The position numbers were made by a program, and so were the translations under genes. Below the pieces are notes generated by a model that saw nothing but the letters and a program-made list of their open reading frames with translations, made no database searches and was not told the DNA's origin. Shown piece after piece: positions 22,115 to 32,407 of a DNA stretch of 64,000 nt (position 1 is the first letter of the stretch; the number at the start of each line of letters is the position of its first letter). The DNA comes from Argentina anserina (lineage: Eukaryota > Streptophyta > Magnoliopsida > Rosales > Rosaceae), in the NCBI RefSeq assembly GCF_933775445.1, contig NC_065876.1, positions 16,492,001 to 16,556,000 of the forward strand, written 5' to 3'.

Positions 22115-23893
22115 ATTATCTCCATTGACGTATTAGTTAAGGTCTTCCCCATAAAATAAAATAAAAGATACCGCGGCTCTTTTTTCACTCTCTCTAAGCC
22201 TCTTCGACTAGGGTTAGGGTTTTTTCACGAAACCATGAGTTGTGCGGCGTTAATTCCACCGATGGCAACGTTATCTTTCTCTGTTGCTTCCATGGCTGTG
22301 TGTCTAGCACCTAAGCTCTTTCTCTCCAACGATGAACCGGTCAATTTGGGCAATCTCAAATGCCCTAAGGCTGGTTTTGTTGCTCCACGCTTCTACCTTG
22401 TTGGGAAACTCAACACGGTTTGCGTAGCCTCCTTTGATGCTTTCAGGGGAGCAATCCGCTCGATGTGGAGGCTTACCGCTTCGGTGGAGATCCAAGCTAG
22501 GGGCGATCGATATCTGCTTCCGTTTATAAACCTTAAAGATGTTGATCGCGTGAAAACGGGTGGCCCTTGGGGATTTCAGCGTGCCATGATCTTGTTGAAC
22601 GACTATGATGAATTTTTTCATATCATGGCAGTTCCACTTGACTTTATATGGATTTGGGTGGAGATTAAAAACCTCTTGGCGACGCAACACACTCCAGCAG
22701 TGGCACGTCGTGTAGAGGAGACCCTAGGTCCCGTGTTGAAGATTGATACACATAACTTCAGTCGTGGGATTGTTAGGGTTCGTGTCACTCTTCCTTTGAA
22801 CAATCCGGTGAGGCTTGGGCGTCGTCAACAAATTGCACCGGAGATGGAGGAGGTAATCTTGGTTTCCTACCGCTATGACCGTCTTTTGGGGAGGTGTCGA
22901 ACGTGTACCATGATTAATTATGGAGGGTTAGAATGTCTTCTTGAGGCGGAAGAGGAACTAAAGGCGGAGATGGCTCTTGTGACTGAACCGGTGGTGCCTG
23001 TGACTGTTGTGGAGGCTAGGGTTTTGGAACCCCAAACCCTAGTTCCTCCGTCTCAGTCAGAGAGTCATGTACCTGCGCAATCTATTGTGGAGGTGAGGCA
23101 GTGCCCTATTCTAGTGAGGGAGTTGCAATCTCCCTCGAGACTGTGCGCTATTCTGGCGAGCGGCATCGTCGGGAGGATGTTGCATGGCCAGCAGAGAAGA
23201 GAGGAAGGCACAGCTTGAAGCTTGGATCAGTCAACCTTTCTCCAACAAAGCTTGGTCTCAAGGCAACGGCGACGGGAGTGCTAGGTATCCATCGTTCTCC
23301 ACCAAAGCCAGATTGTCCGAGTGGGTGGAGAAACAAGAAAAATTCCTCCTGCCGGCAGCTCAACATGGAGGTGACGACAAAGATGGAGATGACTTTGGCA
23401 ACGTTCATCACAACAACCAATCCCAAAGGAGATGTGCATGAGGAGGAGTAGCCAATGGAGGAGATGGAACATGACTGTGGAAATTAGGACGATGCTGAAA
23501 GCCTCCATGCGGAGGTGGAGGGCGATTAAATTCCTACCTGTACCAAGAAAGATCCTCATTCTAGTTTTTTCTTTCGATTTTACTAACATTGAGAGTACGT
23601 AATTGATGCCCTGTGCTTGATGTGTTATTGTCAAAAGTCGTTAGACTAGACTCGAATGAGTTACTATGCTTTAATTTCTGGCTTTAATGATTTCTATTTT
23701 TGTTTCGGACTTTTTCAGACTTTGGTTTGTATAATAAGCGCGTTTTTTTTCGCATTTATTCGTTTTCTTAAGTTATCATATATGAGAGGTGACATGTCAC
23801 CTCTTATATTTGACCATTGTGGTTGTGCATGAATTTATGTCAAATGAAATTAATTCATTTCCCTAAAAAAAAAACAATTATCTCCATTGACGT
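22115..23893 (+). mobile_element. Poly(A)-tailed retroposon with 17-bp target-site duplication
   Basis: The 17-mer ATTATCTCCATTGACGT occurs at 22115-22131 and again at 23877-23893. The right copy directly follows an A-rich tail (about 23864-23876). A perfect 17-bp target-site duplication plus a poly(A) tail is the hallmark of LINE-mediated retroposition. The 1.75-kb insert carries one intronless ORF (DUF4283-like, 22235-23218), a leader with GGGTTAGGGTTTT near 22210 and a 640-bp 3' region. It contains no recognisable reverse transcriptase, so it must have been mobilised in trans. Confidence 0.88.
22235..23218 (+). CDS. DUF4283 / degenerate zinc-knuckle protein in retroposon
   Basis: A 327-residue single-exon product. 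Residues about 30-150 resemble DUF4283, a gag-like domain of plant LINE ORF1 proteins and their relatives: FYLVGKLNTVCVASFDAF, then MWR, GPWGFQRAMILL and PLDFIWIWVEI. Residues about 230-245 (LLGRCRTCTMINYGGLEC) align with the CCHC_4 knuckle that normally follows DUF4283, but the zinc-binding His is Tyr (C-X2-C-X4-Y-X4-C). The C-terminal third is Glu/Val/Pro-rich. I chose the ATG at 22235, but a Met at 22262 is equally possible. It could be a LINE ORF1-only element or a retroposed copy of a host DUF4283 gene. Binding to nucleic acid is family knowledge and is not shown here. Confidence 0.7.
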   Translation: MSCAALIPPMATLSFSVASMAVCLAPKLFLSNDEPVNLGNLKCPKAGFVAPRFYLVGKLNTVCVASFDAFRGAIRSMWRLTASVEIQARGDRYLLPFINLKDVDRVKTGGPWGFQRAMILLNDYDEFFHIMAVPLDFIWIWVEIKNLLATQHTPAVARRVEETLGPVLKIDTHNFSRGIVRVRVTLPLNNPVRLGRRQQIAPEMEEVILVSYRYDRLLGRCRTCTMINYGGLECLLEAEEELKAEMALVTEPVVPVTVVEARVLEPQTLVPPSQSESHVPAQSIVEVRQCPILVRELQSPSRLCAILASGIVGRMLHGQQRREEGTA

Positions 23894-24344
23894 TCTTTTT
23901 CCGGTGAAATATCTCCATTGACTAAATGATGAAACGCCTAAGTAACTAGTTGTGTACTTGTGTAACAGATTTACATATGTTTAGTAACTTTGGTTTATCG
24001 TATATGAAGTTTGCTTATAGTATGACTATGAATAATGAAGCACATATGATGAAATCGATTTTGCGAGAAGCACATCGGCTCTATCTGTTTTTATTTTTTT
24101 ATTTTTTATTGTTTTTAGTGGTTTAGGTGAAAGCACTCCGAGTGCTTCTTGAAAAACCAGAGAAAGGCGGATGCACTAGTGAACGTCCATTATATTAAGG
24201 GATTCTTATAAAAATATCACATTCCATACATGAAATTAGAAAAAAGTCATATTCTTAAATCTCTTATAGTGTTGCTACTAAAGTTAGAAGTATTTATAAA
24301 AATGCCACTATAGCTTTCTCTGTGCTTGAAACAACTGAGGAGGT
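23894..24344. other. Intergenic, no gene seen
   Basis: AT-rich spacer between the retroposon and the KCS fragment. A partial echo of the target site (ATATCTCCATTGACTAA near 23910) follows the retroposon. No coding or known repeat was recognised. Confidence 0.5.
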
Positions 24345-24731
24345 GCTGATAACCGGTGCATAAGAGTTAGGATGCACCTGAAGAAGCTTTTGAGCGAGAT
24401 CAATTGAGATGAGCCCTGCGCTGCATCTCATTCCACCTAGATTGTAACTGACTATGTTCCCTCGAAGCTGGTAATGGTTGATAACCATGGCAGAAAGCGA
24501 TGTAGTTGGATTGAACAAACGGTAGTTGACAATCAAGATTCCAATGTCCTTGGGCTTGACATATGTCCTAGCAAAAAGCTCGTCAATGGCACCATACATC
24601 AGTGCCTCAACTTCTTTCCTGGCTTCTTTCATTGAGGGATTTGGAGGAATGTTGAGTACAACCTCTAGAAGATATGTTGAATCACCAAGGCCGGATCTCT
24701 CAAGGATCCTTCTCTGGAACTGTAGATTCTC
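24345..24731 (-). pseudogene. 3-ketoacyl-CoA synthase fragment
   Basis: The minus strand encodes about 128 residues typical of plant KCS/FAE1 condensing enzymes of very-long-chain fatty acid elongation: [17 protein letters not shown], then IPPNPSM, DELFART and [12 protein letters not shown], then [16 protein letters not shown] and LISIDLAQ. The segment includes the catalytic-Cys region, but GMGCSAG reads GMRCSAG. Both ends are truncated. A TAG lies immediately upstream of the first recognisable codon (24732-24734), and homology stops after [11 protein letters not shown], before the catalytic His and Asn. It is therefore a non-functional fragment, perhaps an exon piece carried by a transposon. 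Confidence 0.85.
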
Positions 24732-24833
24732 CTATGTGAACGAACCAGTCATCGTAGACTGACCCAAAAAAATCTTTTTCGTACATTTTCGAGTTTCTCC
24801 TTTGTGAACGAAATTTTGTGTTGTGATAGATGC

Positions 24834-25283
24834 TGTGATAGGAAGTGTGACTTGTGACATCAGCTATGATAGGTAGTGTGACAGCAGGTGTGACAGCAGC
24901 TGTGATAATATCTGTGACATGATCTATGACAACTTCTGTGACAGGATCTGTGATAGGTAGTGTGACAGGATATGTGATAAGTAGTGTGAAAGCGGATGTG
25001 ATAGGTAGTGTGACGACATGTGTGATAGTGAGTGTGATAGCATGTGTGACAGTGGATGTGATATGTGTGACAACGGGTGTGATATGTAGTGTGATAACGG
25101 GTGTGATAGGTATTGTGATAGGAGGTGTGACAGTGAGTGTGACATCAACTGTGATAGGTAGTGTGATAACGGGTATGATAGGTAGTGTGATAACAAGTGT
25201 GACAGTGAGTGTGATAGGTAGTGTGATAGTGAGTGTGACAGCAGTTGTGACAGTGAGTGTGATAGGTAGTGTGATAGTGATTG
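24834..25283. repeat. 12-bp minisatellite, about 37 units
   Basis: Tandem units of the form GTGATAGGTAGT / GTGACAGTGAGT, almost all exactly 12 bp, with one 9-bp unit (near 25061-25069). Because 12 and 9 are multiples of three and the unit contains no stop, three overlapping reading frames stay open across it. The minus strand (24700-25443) reads as a Thr/Ile/Val/Leu tetrapeptide repeat. The array sits directly upstream (in KCS sense) of the KCS fragment. I regard the long frame as a consequence of the repeat, not as a proven gene. Confidence 0.9.
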
Positions 25284-28200
25284 GTATAAGTATGCTCAAA
25301 ATGAAGAGAATAACTAGAATTAGGGAACCTTGAGCTTCGGTTTCGCCGGAATTGCTTGGAGCACCTCCATCGATGGCGGCAACCATTTGCGATGGTTGTT
25401 GTGCCTTGTATGGTTGGTTGATTCGGATTGTGTAGTATATCAAATGAAAGAGGGGAGCGAGATCTTTCTAACGGTACCAATTTTGTCAAAATCTATCGCC
25501 AAACGAGAAAGTTATGGCCGAAATTAAAAAAAAAGTGTGAGAAATGGCAAAACAGTCCAAAAAATATTTTTAAAGTGATTTTTTTCTAATTTTATTCTCA
25601 TTTTTCTAATTTCCACTTAAATGTGATGATTTTTTTCTAATATAAATTAGGAGATGTTATATTTTTATAATTTAACCTTATAATAATAGACATGTATGTA
25701 ATGTCTATAGAGAAATGATTTGAGTTGGGCAACTTTCAGTTGACTTGACTATGATGAGGATCTTAGAAATACAAAAATTGATAATGCGCTTCTTCTATTG
25801 AAAGCAATAATTTTTCTCACAAAAAATTTTAAACAATAATTCCTGTAGTTGGAGAAGTGCCGTAGTAAGTGTCACTATCTGCAGCCATCCTAAGAGAAGT
25901 GATTACGAAGCAATGAGAAGCATTCCACGAATGCATGGCTCCATTAGGTCTCTCTACTTAATAATAATATTAGCTTTGTATCCGATGCACGTTGTTTTAA
26001 TCGCACCGATTCGTAAAATTTTATTTAAATTATAGTTTGAATGACAATTCTTTTATGCAATATTGTTTCTTATAAATGATAGTTTTGATAAAATGTATTA
26101 GTAAAATATTTGTATTTTATATAATTGTCTTTTTATTTATATGCGATGATAAAATTATAGAGGGATAGATTAGACAGTTTACAATTTAGAGAAGTTTTTA
26201 GGTGATGATTTTATAGTAGTACCGGCAGTTAGCATCCAAATTTGACTCGATCTCCAGGTGATAAGAAACTATATCATCAAAACTGCATCCTGTCCAAATA
26301 ATTTGTGTTATCCTATATTGTTTTCTCTCTTTCTTACCCTCTTTTTTATTTTTAAATTAGTATGCAACTGCCTCATGAAAATCCATGGAAATCGACAGAT
26401 CGTATCGATTTGTTAACAGCCGAAAACACATTTTGCCGCATAAGGGACAAACTTCAAACAATTTAGCCCGACGTATGGAAACTTCTAAATATAAAGTTCC
26501 TACTTGCCTGCTTCTTCAGGTAATATAATATAATTCCTTCATTTCCCACTCTGAACTCAAAATGGTTTTACTGCAAATGCGTCTATACTTGTCTTTCTAT
26601 ACCAACACACAAAGCAAGCTAGAGGATATTACTCATCGCTTGGTTTGCTCATAAAATGCTGGAGCCCTTTAAAATGTATATTCATCTGTGCCCTGTGCAG
26701 GTTTGTCCAAATTGTACAATTGTACAAAAGATCAATCTTAATTAGAATAAGAAGTTGCTCTATCAGTTGGCACTTGGCAGAGATGGAGAGGACTTTGGTG
26801 AAGGTTGTTTTCAGAAAGTTTGAATAAGTTTCGGCACAAACAAATAGATTTTTAAAAGAATCCATAGTCTTGAGCAATAACGTGAAAGAGGCATCTACGA
26901 CAAGCAACTGGTGATCAACTAGGAGTTGAAACAAAGTGTGGACAAGCATGAATGCTATCTTGGGCATCTGATAAATTATAAGTTACGGAAGAGTTGAATG
27001 TCTAAAATTTATGCATGATAATGTCTGTGTCTGCAACAAACTTCAACAGTGGAGACTGCTGTTTTCCAATGCAGCTGGAAAAGAACTCTTACAAAAGGAT
27101 GATTCCGACAGTTCAATCCGATTTAAACTCTAGTGTAAGGTTCCGAAAGTAACTAAGAATTATCTTTAACATCTTGACTCTCTCACTGGAACAAGTGGCT
27201 ACGTTCCTCACTTCTCTGTGGATAATTTGGACTGCTATGAACGTGGTGGATAGAAAAGGTGAAGTATGTAAATCATGTGCATGTAGTTGCTCTCAAGAAG
27301 ATCAAACTCAAGACAACTCAATACCACAGGTTGCAACTCAATAATGAAACTCAACAACTTCATAAATCCAAATAACACATGCCGCAATTCAGTAATGCAA
27401 ATCAAGCGTTTCAGAAAAAGCAGTTTGTGGTTTATTTGGGGAACACAGAATTAAGCAACACTCACCACCAATGAGAAACTTGATACCAAAAGCTCATTAA
27501 TCTTACACGTGGTTACCTCATTTCAGATTGTCCATTTCCACTTTAGACACCCAAGCAGTTGCACAAAGAAACTCTGAAAGATCAAGATTCAAGAACTACT
27601 GCTGAGACATAACCAAAAGACTAAAAACTAAAAACATTCAGAAACTATTTCTTTTAAATCTATTGAGCCGTCATAAGATAAAACACAAAGACCAACAAAA
27701 GTAGAAATAAATTTAAGAATATCATTGCTTAACTAAATGCCAACAATTGTTCAGAGTAGAATACTCATTGAGCAGATAACTGCTTATCAAGCAGAAACTG
27801 AAATTGCAGTTATTTGAGACCCTGAAATTGAAGCCAACAGACCGAGGAAATAAATACACAGCAATCAAGAGCACAAAGAAAAAATCACATACCAAAACAA
27901 AATCTATTTAATGGATAAAATTATACACAATGCATAAGAAATGAACAAAATACGTGATAGAACCAATGCTACAGCGAATAAACAGTTAAATGCATAGACA
28001 CTGAAATAAAAAACAATGCAACACACCAGAATTCAAAAACTGTTGTGTGCAATTCTGTATAGACTCTGAAACCAGTCACTACTTAACAGGGAAATCAGCA
28101 CACAAGCAATCAAAAACTTAACAAGAACTCAGCTCACCTTTTACAACATAACAATGAAATCAAAATCTGATAGCTGCCTGTAGGAATACTCTCTTCTAAA

Positions 28201-28835
28201 AACACATTCAAGTAAAACAACAAGCTGTTCATTTTGCCAAAAAACTCCAACAAGTAACATAAACGGAACTAAGGTCCATGTGTCTTGTTCAACTTCTTCC
28301 TCGAAGTTAAGAGAGTGTCTAAAGTCTGAACCAAAGAGCTGCTTCTGCAATGATCATGCAATGCTGCAGTCCTTCATACAGGTGATACAGCTATTATAGA
28401 ACTTGCATTATATTATATATAGAATATTTAGATGGTGGCTCTTATACAACAGAACTATATATTAAAGCAATGGATGCATATTGAATTCTTTTGTCGTGTT
28501 TATCTGACATACAAGTCCATCGTCATCTCATCATAACTTCAGACATCTCCACAGTTTTTGTAGCAGCGCCATATACTACAGATTCTGAAACTAAAAAAAA
28601 TCTTGGTACTCTATTGATGTCAAGTTCATTTAGCTAAGATGTCCTCAAATTATCAAGAAGTAACATCATAAAATGTTGGTCTCATGTATAGGAATTTCTA
28701 ATGAAATTCTTGTTGAACCACTCAGTATAGAAGAATTACTAACTAATGTTCTCTTATTGATAGAAGAGAGTATACAGTAAAAATCATACACAAAGTTACG
28801 TCTTACAATGCTGGGCAAATGTGAAGTAGGACTTT
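25284..28835. other. Intergenic region between KCS fragment and LYK copy 2
   Basis: AT-rich. A 112-codon frame at 26629-26967 (-) and a 69-codon frame at 28141-28350 (-) match nothing I recognise. The first 500 bp after 28835 on the low-coordinate side should hold the LYK copy 2 3'-UTR. No RNA gene or transposon ends were identified. Confidence 0.5.
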
Positions 28836-30824
28836 CTATCTGCCAAAACTCAGTGTCCTTGAATCACTAAGGTCCTCAGCATCAGATGGATCCCAGTCTA
28901 GAGTCGACGAAAGAATCTTCGCTAGTGTGCCAGAAGCTTGAGCCATGGTAGGTCTCGAGTTCAACTGAGGCGCAACGCAGCTCTTTGCAAGCTGAGCCAT
29001 CGAAAATGCCAGCTCCAAAGGGTACTCGCCTTTCAATGAAGGATCGATAAACCCTTTAAGTTTGTTCCTCACATCATCTCCTTCAAGCACCTCAGCAATA
29101 GATTCACACAGCAATGTGTGCTCTCCTTTATCACCCGAGGCTGGTCTTCCAGACAAGAGCTCCAACAAAACAACCCCAAATCCAAACACATCTAGTTTCG
29201 GAGTGATCACTCCACCTTCAATGTACTCCGGCGCCATGTAGCCCCTCGTACCCACAACGTGCCTCGTCTGTTGAAAACCCTCTCCTCCATCTTCATCTAC
29301 TTTATCCAACTCAACTGCTCTTGCCAAACCGAAATTGGCAACCTTGGCTCGCAAGTTGGCATCCAGAAGAATGTTGCTGGTGTTGAGGTTCTTGTGGATT
29401 AATGGAGGCTCTGTGAAGTTGTGTAGATAGTTGAGCGCACTGGCCACATCATTAGCAATCTGAACTCTCTGTTTCCATGACAGAGTACTAATGGCGCCCT
29501 TATGAAGGCAATCAATTAGTGAACCAGTCGGTGCGAACTCGTAGACCAAGTATGTGTTACCTCTGTGGACACAGAAGCCGGAGAGTCTGATAATGTTGGA
29601 GTGATTAATCCGCTTGAGAATGTTCACCTCCGGCGACACGTCCCCTATCATCACCTTGACGGCGGCTTCGTCGCCGTCGAAGTTGGCCCTGTAAACAGAG
29701 GACCCATTGATTCTGCCGGACTCGCTGAAGAACTGGGTGGCCTTCTGCAGGTCCTCGAATTTGTAAGACGTCAATGACTCCACCGCACTTTTTAGTCCGC
29801 TGGAAGAAGAATAAGCCGACCATGATTTCGTGGTGTCGTCGGAGTTTGAGGTGGTGATGGGTAGCAGCGGGCTCGGCGTATAGTCACCGGAGCTCTTTAA
29901 GTTGGGTTTGGTGGATTGGCGGCGCTGACGGTGGCGTCGTTTTGATAAGAAGAAGAGGACGATGAGCAGGAGGAGGAGACAGGAAGCTCCAACACCAACG
30001 CCGATGAAGACCCACTTTTTGTTATTTGAAGAGCCGCCACTCGGAGGCGGCGGTGACGGCGGAGACGGAGACGGAGTAGGCGAGGTTGGGAGCTGGAGTT
30101 GTTGAGGAGTTGGTTTGGTCTTGAGAGGAACCAGCAACGGCGTGAAGGGATAGATGATGTCTGTGGACGACAAGTCGTTCGCCGCGAGCAAGGCCGATTC
30201 ATCGACTCCGAATTGTTCAGCGATGGCCGCAATAGAGTCGCCCCAGTCGACAAGGTAGACGAGCAGGTAGTTGACGCCGGCTGCGACCTGGACGGCGGTG
30301 GGGCATGCGCATCTGACAGGGACTTGTAAAACTAGCCCCTTGGTGAGGTTGCGGTCGCCGTAAGAGTTCTGATGCATGAGGGACTGACAGGTGGTGAGTC
30401 CCTGATAAGTGTTGTTGGCGACGCCGAAGTAGGTGTCGGCGGCGGTCTTGAGGGTGTAGGAGGAGTTGTGCTGGGAGTAGTTACCGGAGCAGGAGCAGTT
30501 GACGGGGACGAGGACGGGGGTGTCGGCGGGGATGGGGTCGACGTCGGAGATGTTGTTGGCGGAGGCGATGGCGGAGGGGGTGGAGTCGAGGAGGTAGGAG
30601 ATGGAGGTGGGGGAATTGTAGAGAGGGTCGATGGAGCGGAAGGTGAGGTAGGACTGGCAGGAGGAGGAGACGCTGTTGCAGAGGTAGCCGCCGGTGGAGT
30701 TGTAGTCGTTGTAGCAGTCGAGCTGCTTGTTGGCTACGTAGGTCTGCTGCCCATGAACAACTGCTGCAAGTAGTAGTAGAGCAGAGACCACCATTAACAA
30801 CATCAGCTCCATCTTCATCTTCAT
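28836..30824 (-). CDS. LysM receptor-like pseudokinase (LYK4/LYK5 type), copy 2
   Basis: Intronless, 662 residues from the ATG at 30824. An in-frame ATG 41 codons upstream (30947) would put a polar, His-rich stretch before the signal peptide, so I prefer 30824 (MKMKMELMLLMVVSALLLL). Architecture matches copy 1: signal peptide 1-25, three LysM modules with CXC spacers at 110-112 and 172-174, Pro-rich stalk about 239-265, transmembrane helix 271-293 and kinase-like domain about 352-640. The ATP-site Lys (K390) is kept. HRD is replaced by HKN (477-479), DFG by NFG (497-499), and the glycine loop reads RINGSSVYRA. It is therefore a predicted pseudokinase co-receptor for chitin-type signals. The pair probably arose by local duplication, later separated by the retroposon, KCS fragment and minisatellite. 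Confidence 0.9.
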   Translation of the reverse strand: MKMKMELMLLMVVSALLLLAAVVHGQQTYVANKQLDCYNDYNSTGGYLCNSVSSSCQSYLTFRSIDPLYNSPTSISYLLDSTPSAIASANNISDVDPIPADTPVLVPVNCSCSGNYSQHNSSYTLKTAADTYFGVANNTYQGLTTCQSLMHQNSYGDRNLTKGLVLQVPVRCACPTAVQVAAGVNYLLVYLVDWGDSIAAIAEQFGVDESALLAANDLSSTDIIYPFTPLLVPLKTKPTPQQLQLPTSPTPSPSPPSPPPPSGGSSNNKKWVFIGVGVGASCLLLLLIVLFFLSKRRHRQRRQSTKPNLKSSGDYTPSPLLPITTSNSDDTTKSWSAYSSSSGLKSAVESLTSYKFEDLQKATQFFSESGRINGSSVYRANFDGDEAAVKVMIGDVSPEVNILKRINHSNIIRLSGFCVHRGNTYLVYEFAPTGSLIDCLHKGAISTLSWKQRVQIANDVASALNYLHNFTEPPLIHKNLNTSNILLDANLRAKVANFGLARAVELDKVDEDGGEGFQQTRHVVGTRGYMAPEYIEGGVITPKLDVFGFGVVLLELLSGRPASGDKGEHTLLCESIAEVLEGDDVRNKLKGFIDPSLKGEYPLELAFSMAQLAKSCVAPQLNSRPTMAQASGTLAKILSSTLDWDPSDAEDLSDSRTLSFGR

Positions 30825-32407
30825 ATTCAGATCATCCAGTAGTGTTGAGATAGATGATGAATGATGGGTCTGATTTGTGTATATGAGTTGCCTTGTGAAA
30901 TACAGATGGAGGAGATGACGAATTGACGACCAGGTTTGATTATTCAACGCGTCTTTAATGGACCAAATGCGTCTACATCTCTGATTTGGATTTTTCAGTC
31001 AGGTCAACATCAGCTATGCAAAATTACCAATGCGTATACAAACGTTTTGCTCTTTTTTTTTTCTTCGAAAACTGAAATTGATGAGAATGAAAGTAGAGGA
31101 TTTTGACTTGGTTATCTGCTGATTGTGGGTTGATTAGTTTGATTATAATTAGTCTGTAGTTTCGTTTTGGTGATGGAGTTCCTTGGTTGCTTCAGAATCT
31201 TGAAGTCGATTGAAGGAATTGAACAAAGGATTGCTAGTCTAAAGATATAAATTCTTGGTTGAGGCTAAATTGTAGAAAGGGGCAATTATGCCTTCCAAGG
31301 TAAATTGCAGCCTTGAATTCAGATTGAAGTTTAATTATAAGGCTATTTCTAGATTATTAAATGTGTTGTGACTTCAAACTGAAATGGAATTGGTAATGAA
31401 ATTCCTAGATTGTAGAATCTGTGAAGTTGGTTAATTCCTTGTAATTTGAACTACGATTATAATTGGTGAACTGGAATTGCAAGGAGAGTTTCTACTATAC
31501 AATTTTTTATAATTGGTCGGGTCTGAACATTTTTAAAATGAAGCTGATGGTTCTGTCCAATCTTTGTGATTTGTAGTGTTAGTGTTTTAAACCAAGAAAG
31601 TAAGTTGTTTGATTACTGGACTGGCGCATGCATGTGATTTCTTGGTTGCTAAATGTGCAGGTTCATGTGGTGGTAGTGTTTAAAATCAGAATATGTTCAT
31701 ATAACTTCTATATGTCACAAGTTGGCTTGGTAGTGAATATGAATCTCCTGTTATCAAATGGGCTCTAGGAAACCTCATGCAACCGGGTCTTCTGAACTAT
31801 CATTTTGGATTCCAAATGTGCCTAAACAGATAGCTTACGATGGTAGAAGCTAGTTGAAATTTTTGCCGTTCTAACTTTCCATAGAAAATTTCACTGGCTT
31901 CTTTGATTTTTACTTTTACATGCTTCCATTATTTGGATTGTATGAATATTTCATGATTGTAAGTTGTCTTTCAACTCAATTTAAATATGAAGAGGTGGTG
32001 ACCCTTGATCACTGTTGTTCTCATCTCTTTATTTTCAGTCATCATGTATGAAAATGGTTAATGAGGTACAAGTAGGATATAAGGATTTTAATAACAATCA
32101 CCATAAAAGTTGCAACATCAATAGCAATATTTTGTACATATGTAGAATGTGTATGTTTCTTAACTAGCTGTAACATTCTACAACAAAATCATTGAGCGAA
32201 TATAAAAGCAAAAACTATATCAACAAAAGAGGAAGTGGTAAGCCAACATATGCTTCAAAAGTTTCCTCACTGATCTAAAGTCTAAACTGCATCAAGAAAT
32301 TTCATATAGACAAAGTCATTGTCAAGTTACTGAATGCAAAATTTTAAAAACTAAAATTAATCAATGAATTTACTTTTCTATGAGATTCAAGTGGAATAAC
32401 TTACTAG
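30825..32407. other. LYK copy 2 upstream region and spacer
   Basis: Contains the LYK copy 2 promoter on its left side, with a CT/GA-poor AT-rich background. Also holds T-rich sequence without coding frames. No transposon ends recognised. Confidence 0.5.

Noticed and set aside
24700..25443. 247-codon minus-strand ORF rich in Thr/Ile as a secreted or membrane protein
   Set aside because: Almost all of it is the 12-bp minisatellite, which lacks stops in several frames by construction.
26629..26967. 112-codon minus-strand frame
   Set aside because: No recognised domain, no splice partners, and composition like the surrounding AT-rich DNA; left as unassigned.
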